26,237 nucleotides of DNA from Pseudomonadota bacterium (GTDB taxonomy: Bacteria; Pseudomonadota; Gammaproteobacteria; Pseudomonadales; Pseudomonadaceae). The DNA is taken from the NCBI GenBank assembly GCA_023431055.1, contig JAEYXX010000058.1:1-26237 (forward strand), written 5' to 3'. The notes beneath the pieces are model-generated. The model searched no databases and was not told where the DNA came from. It saw only the letters and a program-made list of their open reading frames with translations. The translations under genes and the position numbers were made by a program. This document shows positions 15,108 to 25,548 of this stretch, one piece after another (position 1 is the stretch's first letter; the number at the start of each line of letters is the position of its first letter).

Positions 15108-16364
15108 TTAAACCGTGGCACTCAACACCGGCACTACGACGTTGTCCGGCAGCAGTTGGGGAACATGAGTGCGGCCATCGATCCAAGCGTCGATCATGTC
15201 TGCCCACTCCTGCAGCATGTGCCGGCGCTGCTCCGCGTACTCGGCCTTGTTGTAGACCGAGCGAGAGGAGCGACCATCCTCGTGCGCCAGGCATTTCTCG
15301 ATCCAGTCGCCGTTGAAGCCCACCTCGTTGAGCAGCGTGGAACCCGTCCTGCGCAGGTCGTGGACGGTGAACGGCTCCAACGGCAGGCCTGCTTCCTTCG
15401 CACGGGAGGCGATGAGCTGAGTGATGCGGTTCAGGGTGGCGTGCGACATGCAGCGGTAGATGTCATAGCGCGAGGGCAACACATACCGGGAACCAGCCGC
15501 ACAGGTGTGCAGCGCCACGAAGATGTCCAAGGCCTGGCGCGACAGGTAGACAACGTGCGGGTTACGCCCCTTCATCCGTTCCTTGGAGATCGTCCAGGTG
15601 GCGTTCTCGAAGTCCACCTCGTCCCAGGTCGCCTCGATCAGCTCGCTCTTGCGTACCAAGGTCAGCAGCACCAGCCGCAAGGCCAGCTTGATCGTGGGAT
15701 ACGCGGCGATGGACTCCAGTTGATGGAAGGCCAGCCGAATTTCGGTTGGGCTCAGTGCCCGATCCTTCGGCACGAAAGTGGCGATGGAAGACGATTTAAC
15801 GTCGTCAGCCGGATTCTCGACCTTCTCGCCATGCAGGATCGCGAACGCATAGACCTGTTTCACGATGTCGCGAATATGGACCGCAGTTGCCGGCGCTCCT
15901 CGAGCCTTTACCTTGGCACACAGGGCTCGCAGATCGTCAGGGGTGATTTCGGTCAGCAGCCGGTTCTCGAAGACCGGCAGGATGTCGCGGTCGATGATGC
16001 TTTTGCGCATCGCGCGCGTGCTGTCGGCCATTCGCGCGCCGGCCAACCACTTCGTCAGCGTTTCACCGAAATTCTTGGCAGCGTTCAGGCGCCGCTTCGC
16101 GCGCTGCTTTTCCAGGGAGGGAGACTTGCCCAGGGCGACCATGCGCTTGGCATCGAACAGCTTCTCGCGAGCCATGGCCAGGGAAATGCCAGTTGGCCCA
16201 TAGCGGCCGATGGTCAGCGTTTCTCGGCGCCCATTGAGACGGTAGTCGTAGCGAAAGGTGACGGTACCGGTAGGCGATACCGTCACGTACATACCATCGC
16301 GGTCGGAAGCCTTGTACAGCTTGGACTTGGGCTTGAGATTGCGCAGTTTGGTATCAGTAAGCAT
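15108..16364 (-). CDS. int: P4-type tyrosine integrase
   Basis: This recombinase inserts and excises the element by site-specific recombination. The 418-residue protein has the N-terminal DUF4102-like arm-binding domain typical of P4-type integrases (1-90, starting MLTDTKLRNLKPKSKLYKASD), a core-binding domain (about 100-185) and the catalytic domain. Visible catalytic residues are R238 (LVRKSEL), K265, H335-x-x-R338 (VHDLRRT), H361 (LAHED) and nucleophile Y371 (SVYNKAEY). All are present, so it should be active. The ATG at 16364 has AGGAG about 11 nt upstream. It reads away from the guaA end with 301 bp between. Position beside the guaA 3' end indicates it belongs to the guaA-targeting group. 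Confidence 0.95.
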   Translation of the reverse strand: MLTDTKLRNLKPKSKLYKASDRDGMYVTVSPTGTVTFRYDYRLNGRRETLTIGRYGPTGISLAMAREKLFDAKRMVALGKSPSLEKQRAKRRLNAAKNFGETLTKWLAGARMADSTRAMRKSIIDRDILPVFENRLLTEITPDDLRALCAKVKARGAPATAVHIRDIVKQVYAFAILHGEKVENPADDVKSSSIATFVPKDRALSPTEIRLAFHQLESIAAYPTIKLALRLVLLTLVRKSELIEATWDEVDFENATWTISKERMKGRNPHVVYLSRQALDIFVALHTCAAGSRYVLPSRYDIYRCMSHATLNRITQLIASRAKEAGLPLEPFTVHDLRRTGSTLLNEVGFNGDWIEKCLAHEDGRSSRSVYNKAEYAEQRRHMLQEWADMIDAWIDGRTHVPQLLPDNVVVPVLSATV

Positions 16365-16538
16365 CGAGGTTTTTACTCCTGTTCATGACGGCTTTTACCG
16401 TCAAGGGTCAGGAGACCTGTTGATGCCGGGAAAGCCGCACGGGGCAAGCTTTCCCAAGGAGCGATTTACCGTCAAAGACCGGTTTTGACCGGATAGTAAA
16501 CAGAACGGTCTCAATCCGACCGCTGTTTACTACCGTCA
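16259..16538. repeat. TACCGTCA repeats around the integrase start
   Basis: TACCGTCA occurs at 16278-16285, 16396-16403, 16467-16474 and 16531-16538, and inverted (TGACGGTA) at 16259-16266. Two copies extend to TTTACCGTCAA (16394-16404, 16465-16475). The first direct copy and the inverted copy form a perfect 9-bp inverted repeat inside the integrase gene. These are candidate arm-type integrase sites, or sites for the AlpA regulator. Confidence 0.6.
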
Positions 16539-16665
16539 CCGCTACCGCCAATCCGTTCTGCTAATCGGCGATAAGCCTCGATAACCATTGCAACGAATTT
16601 TCTTTTAAATCAAAACGTTGCAATTGGCTATCGATACATCTCAATTAGCCCAGAAGGACCCGACT
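16365..16665. other. Integrase upstream region and element end
   Basis: This 301-bp gene-free stretch between int and guaA should contain the int promoter and one attachment end. It holds three TACCGTCA copies and two inverted repeats. The first has arms TAGTAAACAG (16494-16503) and CTGTTTACTA (16523-16532), extended by CGGTC (16506-16510) and GACCG (16518-16522) around a 7-nt loop. The second has imperfect arms TCGATAACCATTGCAACG (16578-16595) and CGTTGCAATTGGCTATCGA (16616-16634) with a 20-nt AT-rich spacer. I see no standard terminator for guaA. Confidence 0.65.
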
Positions 16666-16690
16666 TCACTCCCACTCGATGGTCGCTGGC
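16666..16690. other. Probable attachment site at the guaA 3' end
   Basis: The 3' end of guaA is a known target of island integrases of this type; the recombined core covers the last codons and the stop (GAGTGGGAGTGA on the gene strand, 16677-16666). guaA is complete, as expected when the core restores the reading frame. I found no second copy of this core in the window, so the other attachment end is to the left of position 1. Exact borders are unknown. Confidence 0.6.
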
Positions 16691-18246
16691 GGCTTGCTCG
16701 ACACGTCGTAGGTGACGCGGGAGATGCCTTCGATCTCGTTGATGATGCGGCCGCTGACGGTCTCCAGCAGCTCGTAGGGCAGGTGCGCCCAGCGAGCGGT
16801 CATGAAGTCCACGGTTTCCACGGCGCGCAGGGCGACGACCCAGGCGTAGCGACGGCCGTCACCGACGACGCCGACCGATTTCACCGGCTGGAACACCACG
16901 AAGGCCTGGCTGGTTTTGTGGTACCAGTCGGCCTTGCGCAGTTCTTCGATGAAGATGTGGTCGGCGCGGCGCAGCAGGTCGGCGTATTCCTTCTTCACTT
17001 CGCCGAGGATGCGCACGCCCAGGCCTGGGCCCGGGAACGGGTGGCGGTAGACCATGTCGTAGGGCAGGCCCAGCTCCAGGCCAATCTTGCGCACTTCGTC
17101 CTTGAACAGTTCACGCAGCGGCTCGACCAGTTTGAGGTTCATTTCCTCCGGCAGGCCACCGACGTTGTGGTGCGATTTGATCACGTGAGCCTTGCCGCTC
17201 TTGGCGCCAGCCGACTCGATCACGTCCGGGTAGATGGTGCCCTGGGCGAGGAACTGGATGTTGTCCAGCTTGCTGGCCTCGGCATCGAACACGTCGATGA
17301 AGGTGCGGCCGATGATCTTGCGCTTCTTCTCCGGGTCGGCTTCGCCGGCCAGGTTGGAGAGGAACTGCTCCTCGGCATTGGCACGGATCACCTTGACGCC
17401 CATGTTCTCGGCGAACATGGCCATCACCTGGTCGCCCTCGTGCAGGCGCAGCAGGCCGTTGTCGACGAACACACAGGTGAGCTGGTCGCCGATGGCCTTG
17501 TGCAGCAGCGCCGCGACCACCGAAGAATCCACGCCGCCGGACAGACCCAGCAGCACGTTGGCGTCGCCGACCTGGGCGCGCACGGCGGCCACGGCGTCTT
17601 CAACGATGTTGGCCGGGGTCCATAGGGCCTCGCAGCCGCTGATCTCCAGCACGAAGCGGGACAGAATGCGGCCGCCCTGCTTGGTGTGGGTCACTTCCGG
17701 GTGGAACTGCACGCCGTAGTAATGGCGGGTGTCGTCGCTCATGGCGGCGATCGGGCAGCTCGGGGTGCTGGCGAGGATGTGGAAACCTTCCGGCAGGCGG
17801 GTGACCTTGTCGCCGTGGCTCATCCACACATCGAGGCCGAATACGCCATCGGCGTCGACATGGTCTTCGATACCGGTCAGCAGTTGGCTCTTGCCAACCA
17901 CGTCGACACGGGCGTAGCCGAACTCGCGCAGGTCGGAACCTTCCACCTTGCCGCCGAGCTGCTCGGCCATGGTTTGCATGCCGTAGCAGATGCCCAGCAC
18001 CGGCACGTTCAGGTCGAACACGGCCTGCGGCGCGCGCGGGCTATTGGCCTCGTGCACCGACTCCGGGCCACCGGCGAGGATGATGCCGCGCGGAGCGAAG
18101 GCGCGGATGTCCTCGTCGCTCATGTCCCAGGGGTGCAGTTCGCAATAGACGCCGATCTCGCGCACGCGGCGGGCGATCAGTTGGGTGTACTGGGAACCGA
18201 AGTCCAGAATGAGGATGCGGTGGGCGTGAATGTCAGGGACAGACAT
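16666..18246 (-). CDS. guaA: GMP synthase (glutamine-hydrolysing)
   Basis: GuaA converts XMP to GMP with ATP and glutamine, the last step of guanine nucleotide synthesis in the cytoplasm. The 526-residue protein has the class I glutamine amidotransferase domain (about 8-200) with nucleophile C87 (LGICYGMQ) and H182/E184 (QFHPEV), the ATP pyrophosphatase loop SGGVDS (236-241), and a complete C-terminal dimerisation domain ending IEWE. Length is normal for the family. It lies downstream of guaB on the same strand with a 128-bp gap. In Pseudomonas, tadA usually follows guaA; here the element takes that place. The gene is intact, which is required as it is the integration target. Confidence 0.98.
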   Translation of the reverse strand: MSVPDIHAHRILILDFGSQYTQLIARRVREIGVYCELHPWDMSDEDIRAFAPRGIILAGGPESVHEANSPRAPQAVFDLNVPVLGICYGMQTMAEQLGGKVEGSDLREFGYARVDVVGKSQLLTGIEDHVDADGVFGLDVWMSHGDKVTRLPEGFHILASTPSCPIAAMSDDTRHYYGVQFHPEVTHTKQGGRILSRFVLEISGCEALWTPANIVEDAVAAVRAQVGDANVLLGLSGGVDSSVVAALLHKAIGDQLTCVFVDNGLLRLHEGDQVMAMFAENMGVKVIRANAEEQFLSNLAGEADPEKKRKIIGRTFIDVFDAEASKLDNIQFLAQGTIYPDVIESAGAKSGKAHVIKSHHNVGGLPEEMNLKLVEPLRELFKDEVRKIGLELGLPYDMVYRHPFPGPGLGVRILGEVKKEYADLLRRADHIFIEELRKADWYHKTSQAFVVFQPVKSVGVVGDGRRYAWVVALRAVETVDFMTARWAHLPYELLETVSGRIINEIEGISRVTYDVSSKPPATIEWE

Positions 18247-18288
18247 AGTGGGCCTCGAAGAGACAGCTTGAAAAAGGGCTGCAAGCCA

Positions 18289-18347
18289 CAGGCTGCAGGC
18301 TTCAGGAAAAGCAGCGCCTCAAGCCACTGCGGCAAGCCTGTAGCCTG
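18289..18347. repeat. Imperfect inverted repeats in the guaB-guaA gap
   Basis: CAGGCTGCAGGCTT (18289-18302) and AAGCCTGTAGCCTG (18334-18347) are inverted arms matching at 13 of 14 positions, with 31 bp between. Related GCTGCAAGCC and GCCTGCGGCC units surround them. Variable repeats built on GCTTGCAGC-like units are common between Pseudomonas genes; here they may stabilise or attenuate the guaB-guaA message. Confidence 0.6.
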
Positions 18348-18374
18348 CCGCCTGCGGCCTGAGGCCATGGGTCT

Positions 18375-19908
<1,534 letters not shown>

Positions 19909-19923
19909 TGCAAAGTGTGTCTC

Positions 19924-19969
19924 TAGGCAGGCATGCTGCGAAACACATAAAATAATGATTCTCAAAAAC
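19924..19969 (+). promoter_or_regulatory. Fur-regulated promoter of the siderophore receptor
   Basis: AATAATGATTCTCAAAAAC (19951-19969) matches the 19-bp Fur consensus at 13 positions, with its left half nearly perfect. It overlaps a candidate -10 TAAAAT (19948-19953), with TAGGCA (19924-19929) as a weak -35 at 18 bp. Iron-replete Fur would block transcription here, as expected for siderophore receptors. Confidence 0.65.
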
Positions 19970-19988
19970 ACTTGCACTTGAGTGCCAA

Positions 19989-22091
19989 ATGAAATCCAAC
20001 CGTTCTTCTCTGAGCAGTCGGCGCGCCGCTCTGCTTACCCTTTGCCTGCTGCCAGCCAGCACGTTGCTTGCCCAGGAACTGGAACTACCCAGCCAGGAGG
20101 TGCTCGCCAAGCCCACCATCGAAGACGACGGCTACCAGGCCAAACGTGCCAGTACGGCCAGCAAATCTTCCGTGGCGCTCAGGGATGAAGCACAGTCGGT
20201 CCAAGTGGTGACACCCAAGACCATCGAGGACTTTCAGGTCAGATCGCTGGACGATGCGATGAAGTTTGTCAGTGGCATGACCCAGAGCAACACGCTGGCG
20301 GGCACGCAGGATGGCTTCGTCAAACGCGGCTTCGGTGCCAACGCCGATGGATCGATCCTGCGCGATGGCATTCGCTCCAGCCTCTCGCGCAACTTCAGCG
20401 CCACCACAGAGCGCGTTGAAGTGCTCAAGGGCCCGGCCTCGCTGCTATATGGCGCGCTGGAGCCGGGCGGCCTGATCAACGCGATCAGCAAGAAGCCGCA
20501 GTACCAATGGGGCACGCGACTGAGCGCGGACAGCTCCAGCTTCGGCGGTGGCAGCCTGGCAGTCGACGTGACCGGCCCGATTGCCGACAGTGGCCTGGCC
20601 TTTCGCCTGATCGCCGAGCGGCAGAACGAGGACTACTGGCGCAACTTCGGCACCAAGGAAAACAGCCTGATTGCACCCTCGCTGAGCTGGGAAGGTGAAC
20701 GCCTGCGCCTCAACATCGCCTATGAATACAAGGAATACAGCACGCCGGTGGATCGCGGCACGGTGATCATCAACGGCAAGCCGGCCAAGGTTTCCTATAA
20801 CGACCGTTTCGGCGAGAGCTGGGCCAAAGCCGAGGGCATCGATGAACTGCTCACCGCTACTGCCGAGTACCAGCTCACTGACGACTGGTCTACGCGCCTC
20901 ACCTACGGCTGGAACAACGAGCGCTACGACTATGCCGAAGCGAGGCCCAATGCACTGAATGCCAGCACAGGCGCTCTGAGTCGCCGCTCTGACGGCAGCG
21001 AGCATGACAACCAGACCCAATATCTGGCCTGGGACTGGATTGGCAACGCCAGCCTGTTCGGCCAGCGTCATGACCTGCTGATCGGTGCCGACACAGAGCG
21101 TGTCGACAACTTCCGCGGCGATACCTGGCGAGGCCCGGCGGTGGGTGGCTTCAATATCTATAACCCGGTATACGGCAACCTCGCCGCACCTTCGCTGCTC
21201 AATCCCGCGCAAAGTGATCGCAGCGACGAGCTGCATTCGCGTTCGCTCTACGTTAAGGACAACTGGCACCTGAACGACCAGTGGATCGTGGTGCTTGGCG
21301 GTCGCTACCAGCGTTTCGAGCAACTTGTGGAACAAGGCCGCGGCGCTACATACACCCGCACCACCGACCGCAGCGACACCACCTTCCTGCCCTTCGGCGG
21401 CCTGGTCTTCCAGTTGAACGAGCAGGTGGCCTTCTATGGCAACTACAGCCGCTCCTTCGTACCCAATGCCTCGGATGCCAACACTGGCCAGGCATTCGAT
21501 CCCGAAGAAGGTCGCAGTTATGAGCTGGGCGTGAAGCTCGATCTGCCTCAGGGGATCGGCGCCAGCCTGGCGCTGTTCGATATCGAGAAAGAGAACGTGG
21601 TGGTGAGTAACAACAACGTTTCGGAAGCCGCAGGCAAAGTCGGTTCGCGCGGCCTGGAGCTGGACGTCAGCGGCCGCCTCGGCGAGCGCTGGGAGCTGCT
21701 TGGCAGCTACGCCTACACCGACACGGAAATTCTCGATGACCCGGCCAACGAAGGTCATGAGATGGTCAACGCTGCGCGCAACAGCGGCAGCCTGTACCTC
21801 GTCCATCATCTGCATCTGCCCCAAGAGCTGGGTCAGTGGCGACTGGGAGGCGGCGCGCGTTATGTCGGCGAGCGTGCTGGTGACAACGCCAATACATTCT
21901 GGCTGGACAGCTACACGGTGGCCGACGCCTTCGTCACCTGGGACAACCAACTGCTCGGCGAGAAGACGCGCCTGCAACTGAACGTACGCAACCTGTTCGA
22001 CGCGCGCTACTACCCCTCCAGCGGTGGCAACCTGCGCGTTGCCGTGGGCGAGCCACGCGAGTTGCGTCTGTCGGCCAGCGTCGAGTTCTGA
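19989..22091 (+). CDS. TonB-dependent siderophore receptor
   Basis: This outer-membrane channel imports a ferric siderophore using TonB energy. The 700-residue protein has a signal peptide (1-28, cleavage LLA before QE), a plug domain (about 60-165, with VKRGFGANADGSILRDGIR and VEVLKGPASLLYGALEPGGLIN), and a 22-strand barrel ending in the typical aromatic residue (ASVEF). It resembles FhuA-type ferrichrome or hydroxamate receptors, but the ligand is unsure. There is no N-terminal signalling (STN) domain, so it should not control its own sigma factor. The Fur box upstream shows iron control. The ribosome binding site is weak. Its stop is 1 nt from that of the convergent zinc-ribbon gene. Confidence 0.93.
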   Translation: MKSNRSSLSSRRAALLTLCLLPASTLLAQELELPSQEVLAKPTIEDDGYQAKRASTASKSSVALRDEAQSVQVVTPKTIEDFQVRSLDDAMKFVSGMTQSNTLAGTQDGFVKRGFGANADGSILRDGIRSSLSRNFSATTERVEVLKGPASLLYGALEPGGLINAISKKPQYQWGTRLSADSSSFGGGSLAVDVTGPIADSGLAFRLIAERQNEDYWRNFGTKENSLIAPSLSWEGERLRLNIAYEYKEYSTPVDRGTVIINGKPAKVSYNDRFGESWAKAEGIDELLTATAEYQLTDDWSTRLTYGWNNERYDYAEARPNALNASTGALSRRSDGSEHDNQTQYLAWDWIGNASLFGQRHDLLIGADTERVDNFRGDTWRGPAVGGFNIYNPVYGNLAAPSLLNPAQSDRSDELHSRSLYVKDNWHLNDQWIVVLGGRYQRFEQLVEQGRGATYTRTTDRSDTTFLPFGGLVFQLNEQVAFYGNYSRSFVPNASDANTGQAFDPEEGRSYELGVKLDLPQGIGASLALFDIEKENVVVSNNNVSEAAGKVGSRGLELDVSGRLGERWELLGSYAYTDTEILDDPANEGHEMVNAARNSGSLYLVHHLHLPQELGQWRLGGGARYVGERAGDNANTFWLDSYTVADAFVTWDNQLLGEKTRLQLNVRNLFDARYYPSSGGNLRVAVGEPRELRLSASVEF

Positions 22092-22092
22092 A

Positions 22093-22647
22093 TCAAGCCG
22101 GATCGTCCACCCGTACCTGCCTTACTGCAAAGCCCAGGCGTTCGCCGAACTCCTCGACGAACGCCGGGCGCAGACCGGCTTCTGCCCAGCCGTTGAAGAT
22201 GAAGCCCAGGTTGGAAAACCCACAGGGCTGCAGGAATAGGAAACCGTTGATGTCATCTTCATGCCCGCATTCCGGGCAGGTGAAGTTGTCGGTCTCCCCT
22301 GGCCACCATACTTCCATGCTGTCGAACAGCGGTACGCCCACTTCCCTGCGGCATTCGGCACAGCCCGCCTCTTCGAGAAAGTCGCGGGTCGGCACATAAA
22401 TGCAGCGTTTGGTGATGATCTCCAAACCATTGTGCGGCTGCCCATAAGGCAGCAACTCGGGACGTTGGGCAATATGCCGGGCGCCTGGCCCGATGGCATA
22501 GGCCATGCCGTTGCCGCCCTGCCCACAGGTGGTCGGCAGCGCCGCGACGATGTCCCGCTTGACCAGCCAGCGCAGCATGGCCTGGGCCTTTTGCTCGTGG
22601 GCAGGAAGCGTGGATATCTGCGGGACGAGGATCAGTTGCGCGGTCAT
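22093..22647 (-). CDS. Zinc-ribbon protein of unknown function
   Basis: The 184-residue product is a cytoplasmic protein with two CxxC knuckles, C96-x2-C99 (CAECR) and C124-x2-C127 (CPECG), forming a probable zinc ribbon (about 96-130). The N-terminal part begins MTAQLILVPQISTL. It looks like a conserved Pseudomonas hypothetical protein sometimes mislabelled as a sugar transporter ATPase; there is no Walker motif, so that name would be wrong. No membrane segment or signal is present. It is convergent with the siderophore receptor gene. I cannot assign a function. Confidence 0.8.
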   Translation of the reverse strand: MTAQLILVPQISTLPAHEQKAQAMLRWLVKRDIVAALPTTCGQGGNGMAYAIGPGARHIAQRPELLPYGQPHNGLEIITKRCIYVPTRDFLEEAGCAECRREVGVPLFDSMEVWWPGETDNFTCPECGHEDDINGFLFLQPCGFSNLGFIFNGWAEAGLRPAFVEEFGERLGFAVRQVRVDDPA

Positions 22648-22701
22648 GGTGCTCGGAGTTGATAGGGAAAGGGCGGCAGCTTAGCCGCTGCGGCCGGCCA
22701 A

Positions 22702-23169
22702 TCAAGCCCCTTGACAGACCGCATCGTCCAGCTGCGCCTGACGTTGGGCCAGCCAACGCGCGCGCAACAGGTCATAGATCCAGTTGAACGCCAGGGTGTA
22801 GGGCAGAAAAAACAGAATCAGCACGATATCCAGCAGCAGCGCCTCGAGCAGGCCAATCGACAACCACCAGGCGGCCAATGGCACCAGTGCGACGATCAGG
22901 CCCACCTCGAACAGCAGCGCATGACTGACCCGCGCCCACAAACCGCGCTCAAAACCCAGACGACTCTGCGCGCGGTCGAAGAGGTAGTTGAACAGCATGT
23001 TCCACAGCATCGCCACGGTTGAGAACATCAGGGTCAGCACACCCAGGTGCAGCAGTGGCTTGTCCATGAACCAGGCCATGGCCGGTGCACAGATGAGCAC
23101 GGCGATGCCCTCGAAGGCCAGGGCGTGACCGATGCGCTCACGCAGTGATCGCGGCAGGGGCTGAGTCAT
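22702..23169 (-). CDS. PACE-family multidrug efflux transporter
   Basis: PACE proteins (AceI family) are small inner-membrane pumps that expel biocides such as chlorhexidine or related amines. The 155-residue protein has four hydrophobic segments in two repeats (about 15-33, 42-64, 86-104, 107-130). Each repeat carries the family pattern RxxHAxxFE: R12-H15-E20 (RIGHALAFE) and R80-H83-E88 (RVSHALLFE), with WNMLFNYLFD (56-65) after the first. E20 corresponds to the essential glutamate of AceI. I chose ATG 23169, preceded by GAGG, over the longer frame to 23244, since MTQPLPRSLRERI starts like the family. It is divergent from a LysR gene that probably controls it. Confidence 0.9.
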   Translation of the reverse strand: MTQPLPRSLRERIGHALAFEGIAVLICAPAMAWFMDKPLLHLGVLTLMFSTVAMLWNMLFNYLFDRAQSRLGFERGLWARVSHALLFEVGLIVALVPLAAWWLSIGLLEALLLDIVLILFFLPYTLAFNWIYDLLRARWLAQRQAQLDDAVCQGA

Positions 23170-23257
23170 GAAGCGGACCTCGTGATAAGTGGCAACGAGC
23201 GCTATGATCATCGGAATACCAGCCAAGCCAAAGCCAGTAGCCATCGGCCAAACCGAT
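23170..23257. promoter_or_regulatory. Divergent control region of the PACE and LysR genes
   Basis: This 88-bp space must hold both promoters. ATCGG (23243-23247) and CCGAT (23253-23257) form a perfect inverted repeat with spacer CCAAA, directly against the LysR start, a possible operator or translation-blocking hairpin. No clear hexamers were found for either gene. Confidence 0.35.
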
Positions 23258-24136
23258 ATGAATATTTCACCTGAATCGCTGCAAGCCTTCGCTCAGGCCG
23301 CCAACTGCGGCTCGCTCAGCGCTGCGGCGCGACGCCTGGGCAAGAGTCAGTCGACCATCAGCGAAGCCGTCGCGCGCCTGGAAATCGATCTGGGCGTGGC
23401 GCTGTTCGAGCGCGGCCCGCGTCAATTGCAACTGACCGACGCCGGCGCCAGCCTGCTGGCCCATGCCGAAGAGGTGTTGAACGCCAGCGACCGCCTGGCG
23501 CGACATGCCGCCAGTTTGGCCAAGGGCCAGGAGCCGCGCCTGACCCTGGCACTGTCCGATGCCTACCAGCCGAAACAATACGAGATGCGCCTGCAGGAGC
23601 TGGATCAACGCTTTGCCGATCTGCAGTTCGAGAGCCTGATCGCCGAACAGGCCGACGTACTCGACCTGGTTACCCAGGGCCGAGCACAGCTGGGCCTGAT
23701 CGCGGCACTGCCAGCCTATCCGCCGCATATCGCCCACGCCCGCCTGAACATGAGCAGTGAATTCGGCCTGTTCGTGGCCAAGAATCATCCACTGAGCACA
23801 CTGGCCCAGGTACGCCATGACGATCTGTCGCACTGGCGCCTGCTGCGCCTGAGCAGCGTTGCCCATGACGACGCCAACAGCGACGACCTGCCTGGTAGCG
23901 GCGGACGCTGCTGGGCCGCGCCGGACTACCTGATGCTGCTGGAGATGGCCCGCCTGGGCTTCGGCTGGGCCGAACTGCCCAGGCAACTGGTCGATGCCTA
24001 CGGCTTTGGCGGCCTGCATGAGTTGCCCTGCAATGGCTGGCCACGGCGGGTCACGGTGGACGCCATCTGGTCGCGCCAGCGTGAACTTGGCCCTGTGGCA
24101 GCCTGGCTGCTCGGGCGTCTGCTCGAAGACAGTTGA
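23258..24136 (+). CDS. LysR-type transcriptional regulator
   Basis: The 292-residue protein has the LysR winged helix-turn-helix at the N-terminus (helix-turn-helix about 18-37, GSLSAAARRLGKSQSTISEA; then ALFERGPRQLQLTDAG) and an effector-binding domain (about 92-290). I chose ATG 23258 because MNISPESLQAFAQAA is the usual LysR start; the upstream extension to 23189 does not look like protein. The gene is divergent from the PACE efflux gene with 88 bp between, the arrangement seen for AceR-AceI, so it probably activates that pump in response to a substrate. Its ligand is unknown. Confidence 0.93.
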   Translation: MNISPESLQAFAQAANCGSLSAAARRLGKSQSTISEAVARLEIDLGVALFERGPRQLQLTDAGASLLAHAEEVLNASDRLARHAASLAKGQEPRLTLALSDAYQPKQYEMRLQELDQRFADLQFESLIAEQADVLDLVTQGRAQLGLIAALPAYPPHIAHARLNMSSEFGLFVAKNHPLSTLAQVRHDDLSHWRLLRLSSVAHDDANSDDLPGSGGRCWAAPDYLMLLEMARLGFGWAELPRQLVDAYGFGGLHELPCNGWPRRVTVDAIWSRQRELGPVAAWLLGRLLEDS

Positions 24137-24163
24137 GCGCCTCTGCGCTTATCATGCCGCCCC

Positions 24164-25543
24164 ATGATCAATGACCCTTTTGCCCGCCTGAACCTCGACC
24201 GCGAGGTGCTCAGCGTCAGCCAACTGAATAACCGCGCCCGCCTGCTGCTGGAGGACGTGTTCGCCGGCATCTGGGTCGAGGGGGAAATCTCCAACCTCGC
24301 CCGCCCGGCGTCCGGCCATATCTATTTCACCCTGAAAGACAGCCAGGCCCAGGTGCGCTGCGCGTTGTTCCGGCAGAACGCCGCACGCGTGCGCCAGGCC
24401 CTGCGCGATGGCCTGGCGGTGAAGGTGCGCGGCAAGGTTTCGCTGTTCGAGGGCCGCGGCGACTACCAGTTGATTCTCGATGCCGTGGAGCCCGCTGGTG
24501 ACGGCGCCCTGCGCCTGGCCTTCGAGGCACTCAAGGAAAAGCTCGGCGCCGAGGGGCTGTTCTCCACCGAACGCAAGATCGCCCTGCCCGCCCACCCCAA
24601 GCGCATCGGTATCGTCACCTCGCCCACCGGCGCGGTGATCCGCGACATCATCAGCGTGTTCCGCCGTCGCGCGCCGCAGGTGGAGTTGAACCTGATCCCC
24701 ACCGCCGTACAGGGCCGCGAGGCCACGGCGCAGATCGTCCGCGCCCTGCAGCGCGCCGATGCGCAAGGTTACGACGCACTGATCGTGGCCCGTGGCGGCG
24801 GTTCGCTGGAAGATCTCTGGTGCTTCAACGAGGAAGCCGTGGCCCGCGCCGTGGCCGCCTGTGTCACGCCCATCGTCAGCGCCGTGGGCCATGAGACCGA
24901 TGTATCCATCGCCGACTTCGTCGCCGACGTGCGCGCGCCGACACCCTCGGCCGCCGCCGAACTGCTGGCCCCGGACAGCAGCGAGCTGGTGCAGCGCCTG
25001 CACAACCTGCAACGGCGCCTGGCGCTGCACATGCAAGGCCGTCTGGCCCGCGAACGCCTGCGCCTGGAAGGCACCAGCCGACGCCTGCGCCACCCCGGCG
25101 AACGCCTGCGTCAGCAGGCCCAGCGCCTGGACGATCTGGACATGCGCCTGCGCCGCGCGTTCAACCAGCGGCTCACCAATCAGCGCGAACGTCTGGCCCG
25201 CATCGACGCCCGTCTGGCCGCCCAGCATCCGGGGCGAGGCCTGGGCCTGTTGCGTCAGCGCCTGGACGGCCTGGCTGCCCGCCTGCCGCGCGCCATGCAG
25301 GCTCAACTGCGCAGCCAGCGCCAGCAACTGGCTGCACTGGCCGCGCAACTGCAGATCGTCAGCCCTCTGGCCACCCTCGGCCGTGGCTACAGCATCCTCC
25401 TCGACGAGCGCGGCCAGGCCGTGCGCAGCGCCGCACAGACCCAGCCAGGCCAGCGCCTCAAGGCACGCCTGGGCGAAGGCGAACTGGACGTGCGTGTCGA
25501 AGACAACCACATACAACCCGCGACGCTGTCGCTACTGGATTGA
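24164..25543 (+). CDS. xseA: Exodeoxyribonuclease VII large subunit
   Basis: XseA with several XseB subunits degrades single-stranded DNA in both directions, acting in repair and mismatch processing. The 459-residue protein has the N-terminal OB-fold (about 15-115; GIWVEGEISNLARPASGHIYF), the catalytic region with GIVTSPTGAVIRDI (149-162), ARGGGSLEDLW (209-219) and GHETDVSIADFVADVRAPTP (242-261), and a long arginine/leucine-rich coiled coil (about 280-400) that binds XseB. The family's normal length is kept. The ribosome binding site before ATG 24164 is weak. It is followed after 5 nt by the M23 peptidase gene. Confidence 0.97.
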   Translation: MINDPFARLNLDREVLSVSQLNNRARLLLEDVFAGIWVEGEISNLARPASGHIYFTLKDSQAQVRCALFRQNAARVRQALRDGLAVKVRGKVSLFEGRGDYQLILDAVEPAGDGALRLAFEALKEKLGAEGLFSTERKIALPAHPKRIGIVTSPTGAVIRDIISVFRRRAPQVELNLIPTAVQGREATAQIVRALQRADAQGYDALIVARGGGSLEDLWCFNEEAVARAVAACVTPIVSAVGHETDVSIADFVADVRAPTPSAAAELLAPDSSELVQRLHNLQRRLALHMQGRLARERLRLEGTSRRLRHPGERLRQQAQRLDDLDMRLRRAFNQRLTNQRERLARIDARLAAQHPGRGLGLLRQRLDGLAARLPRAMQAQLRSQRQQLAALAAQLQIVSPLATLGRGYSILLDERGQAVRSAAQTQPGQRLKARLGEGELDVRVEDNHIQPATLSLLD

Positions 25544-25548
25544 GACCG

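Noticed and set aside
15081..16388. 435-codon plus-strand frame opposite the integrase
   Set aside because: The integrase on the minus strand carries all catalytic residues, so this is a shadow.
20445..21977. 510-codon minus-strand frame opposite the siderophore receptor
   Set aside because: The receptor on the plus strand has signal peptide, plug and barrel motifs; the opposite frame shows no domain.
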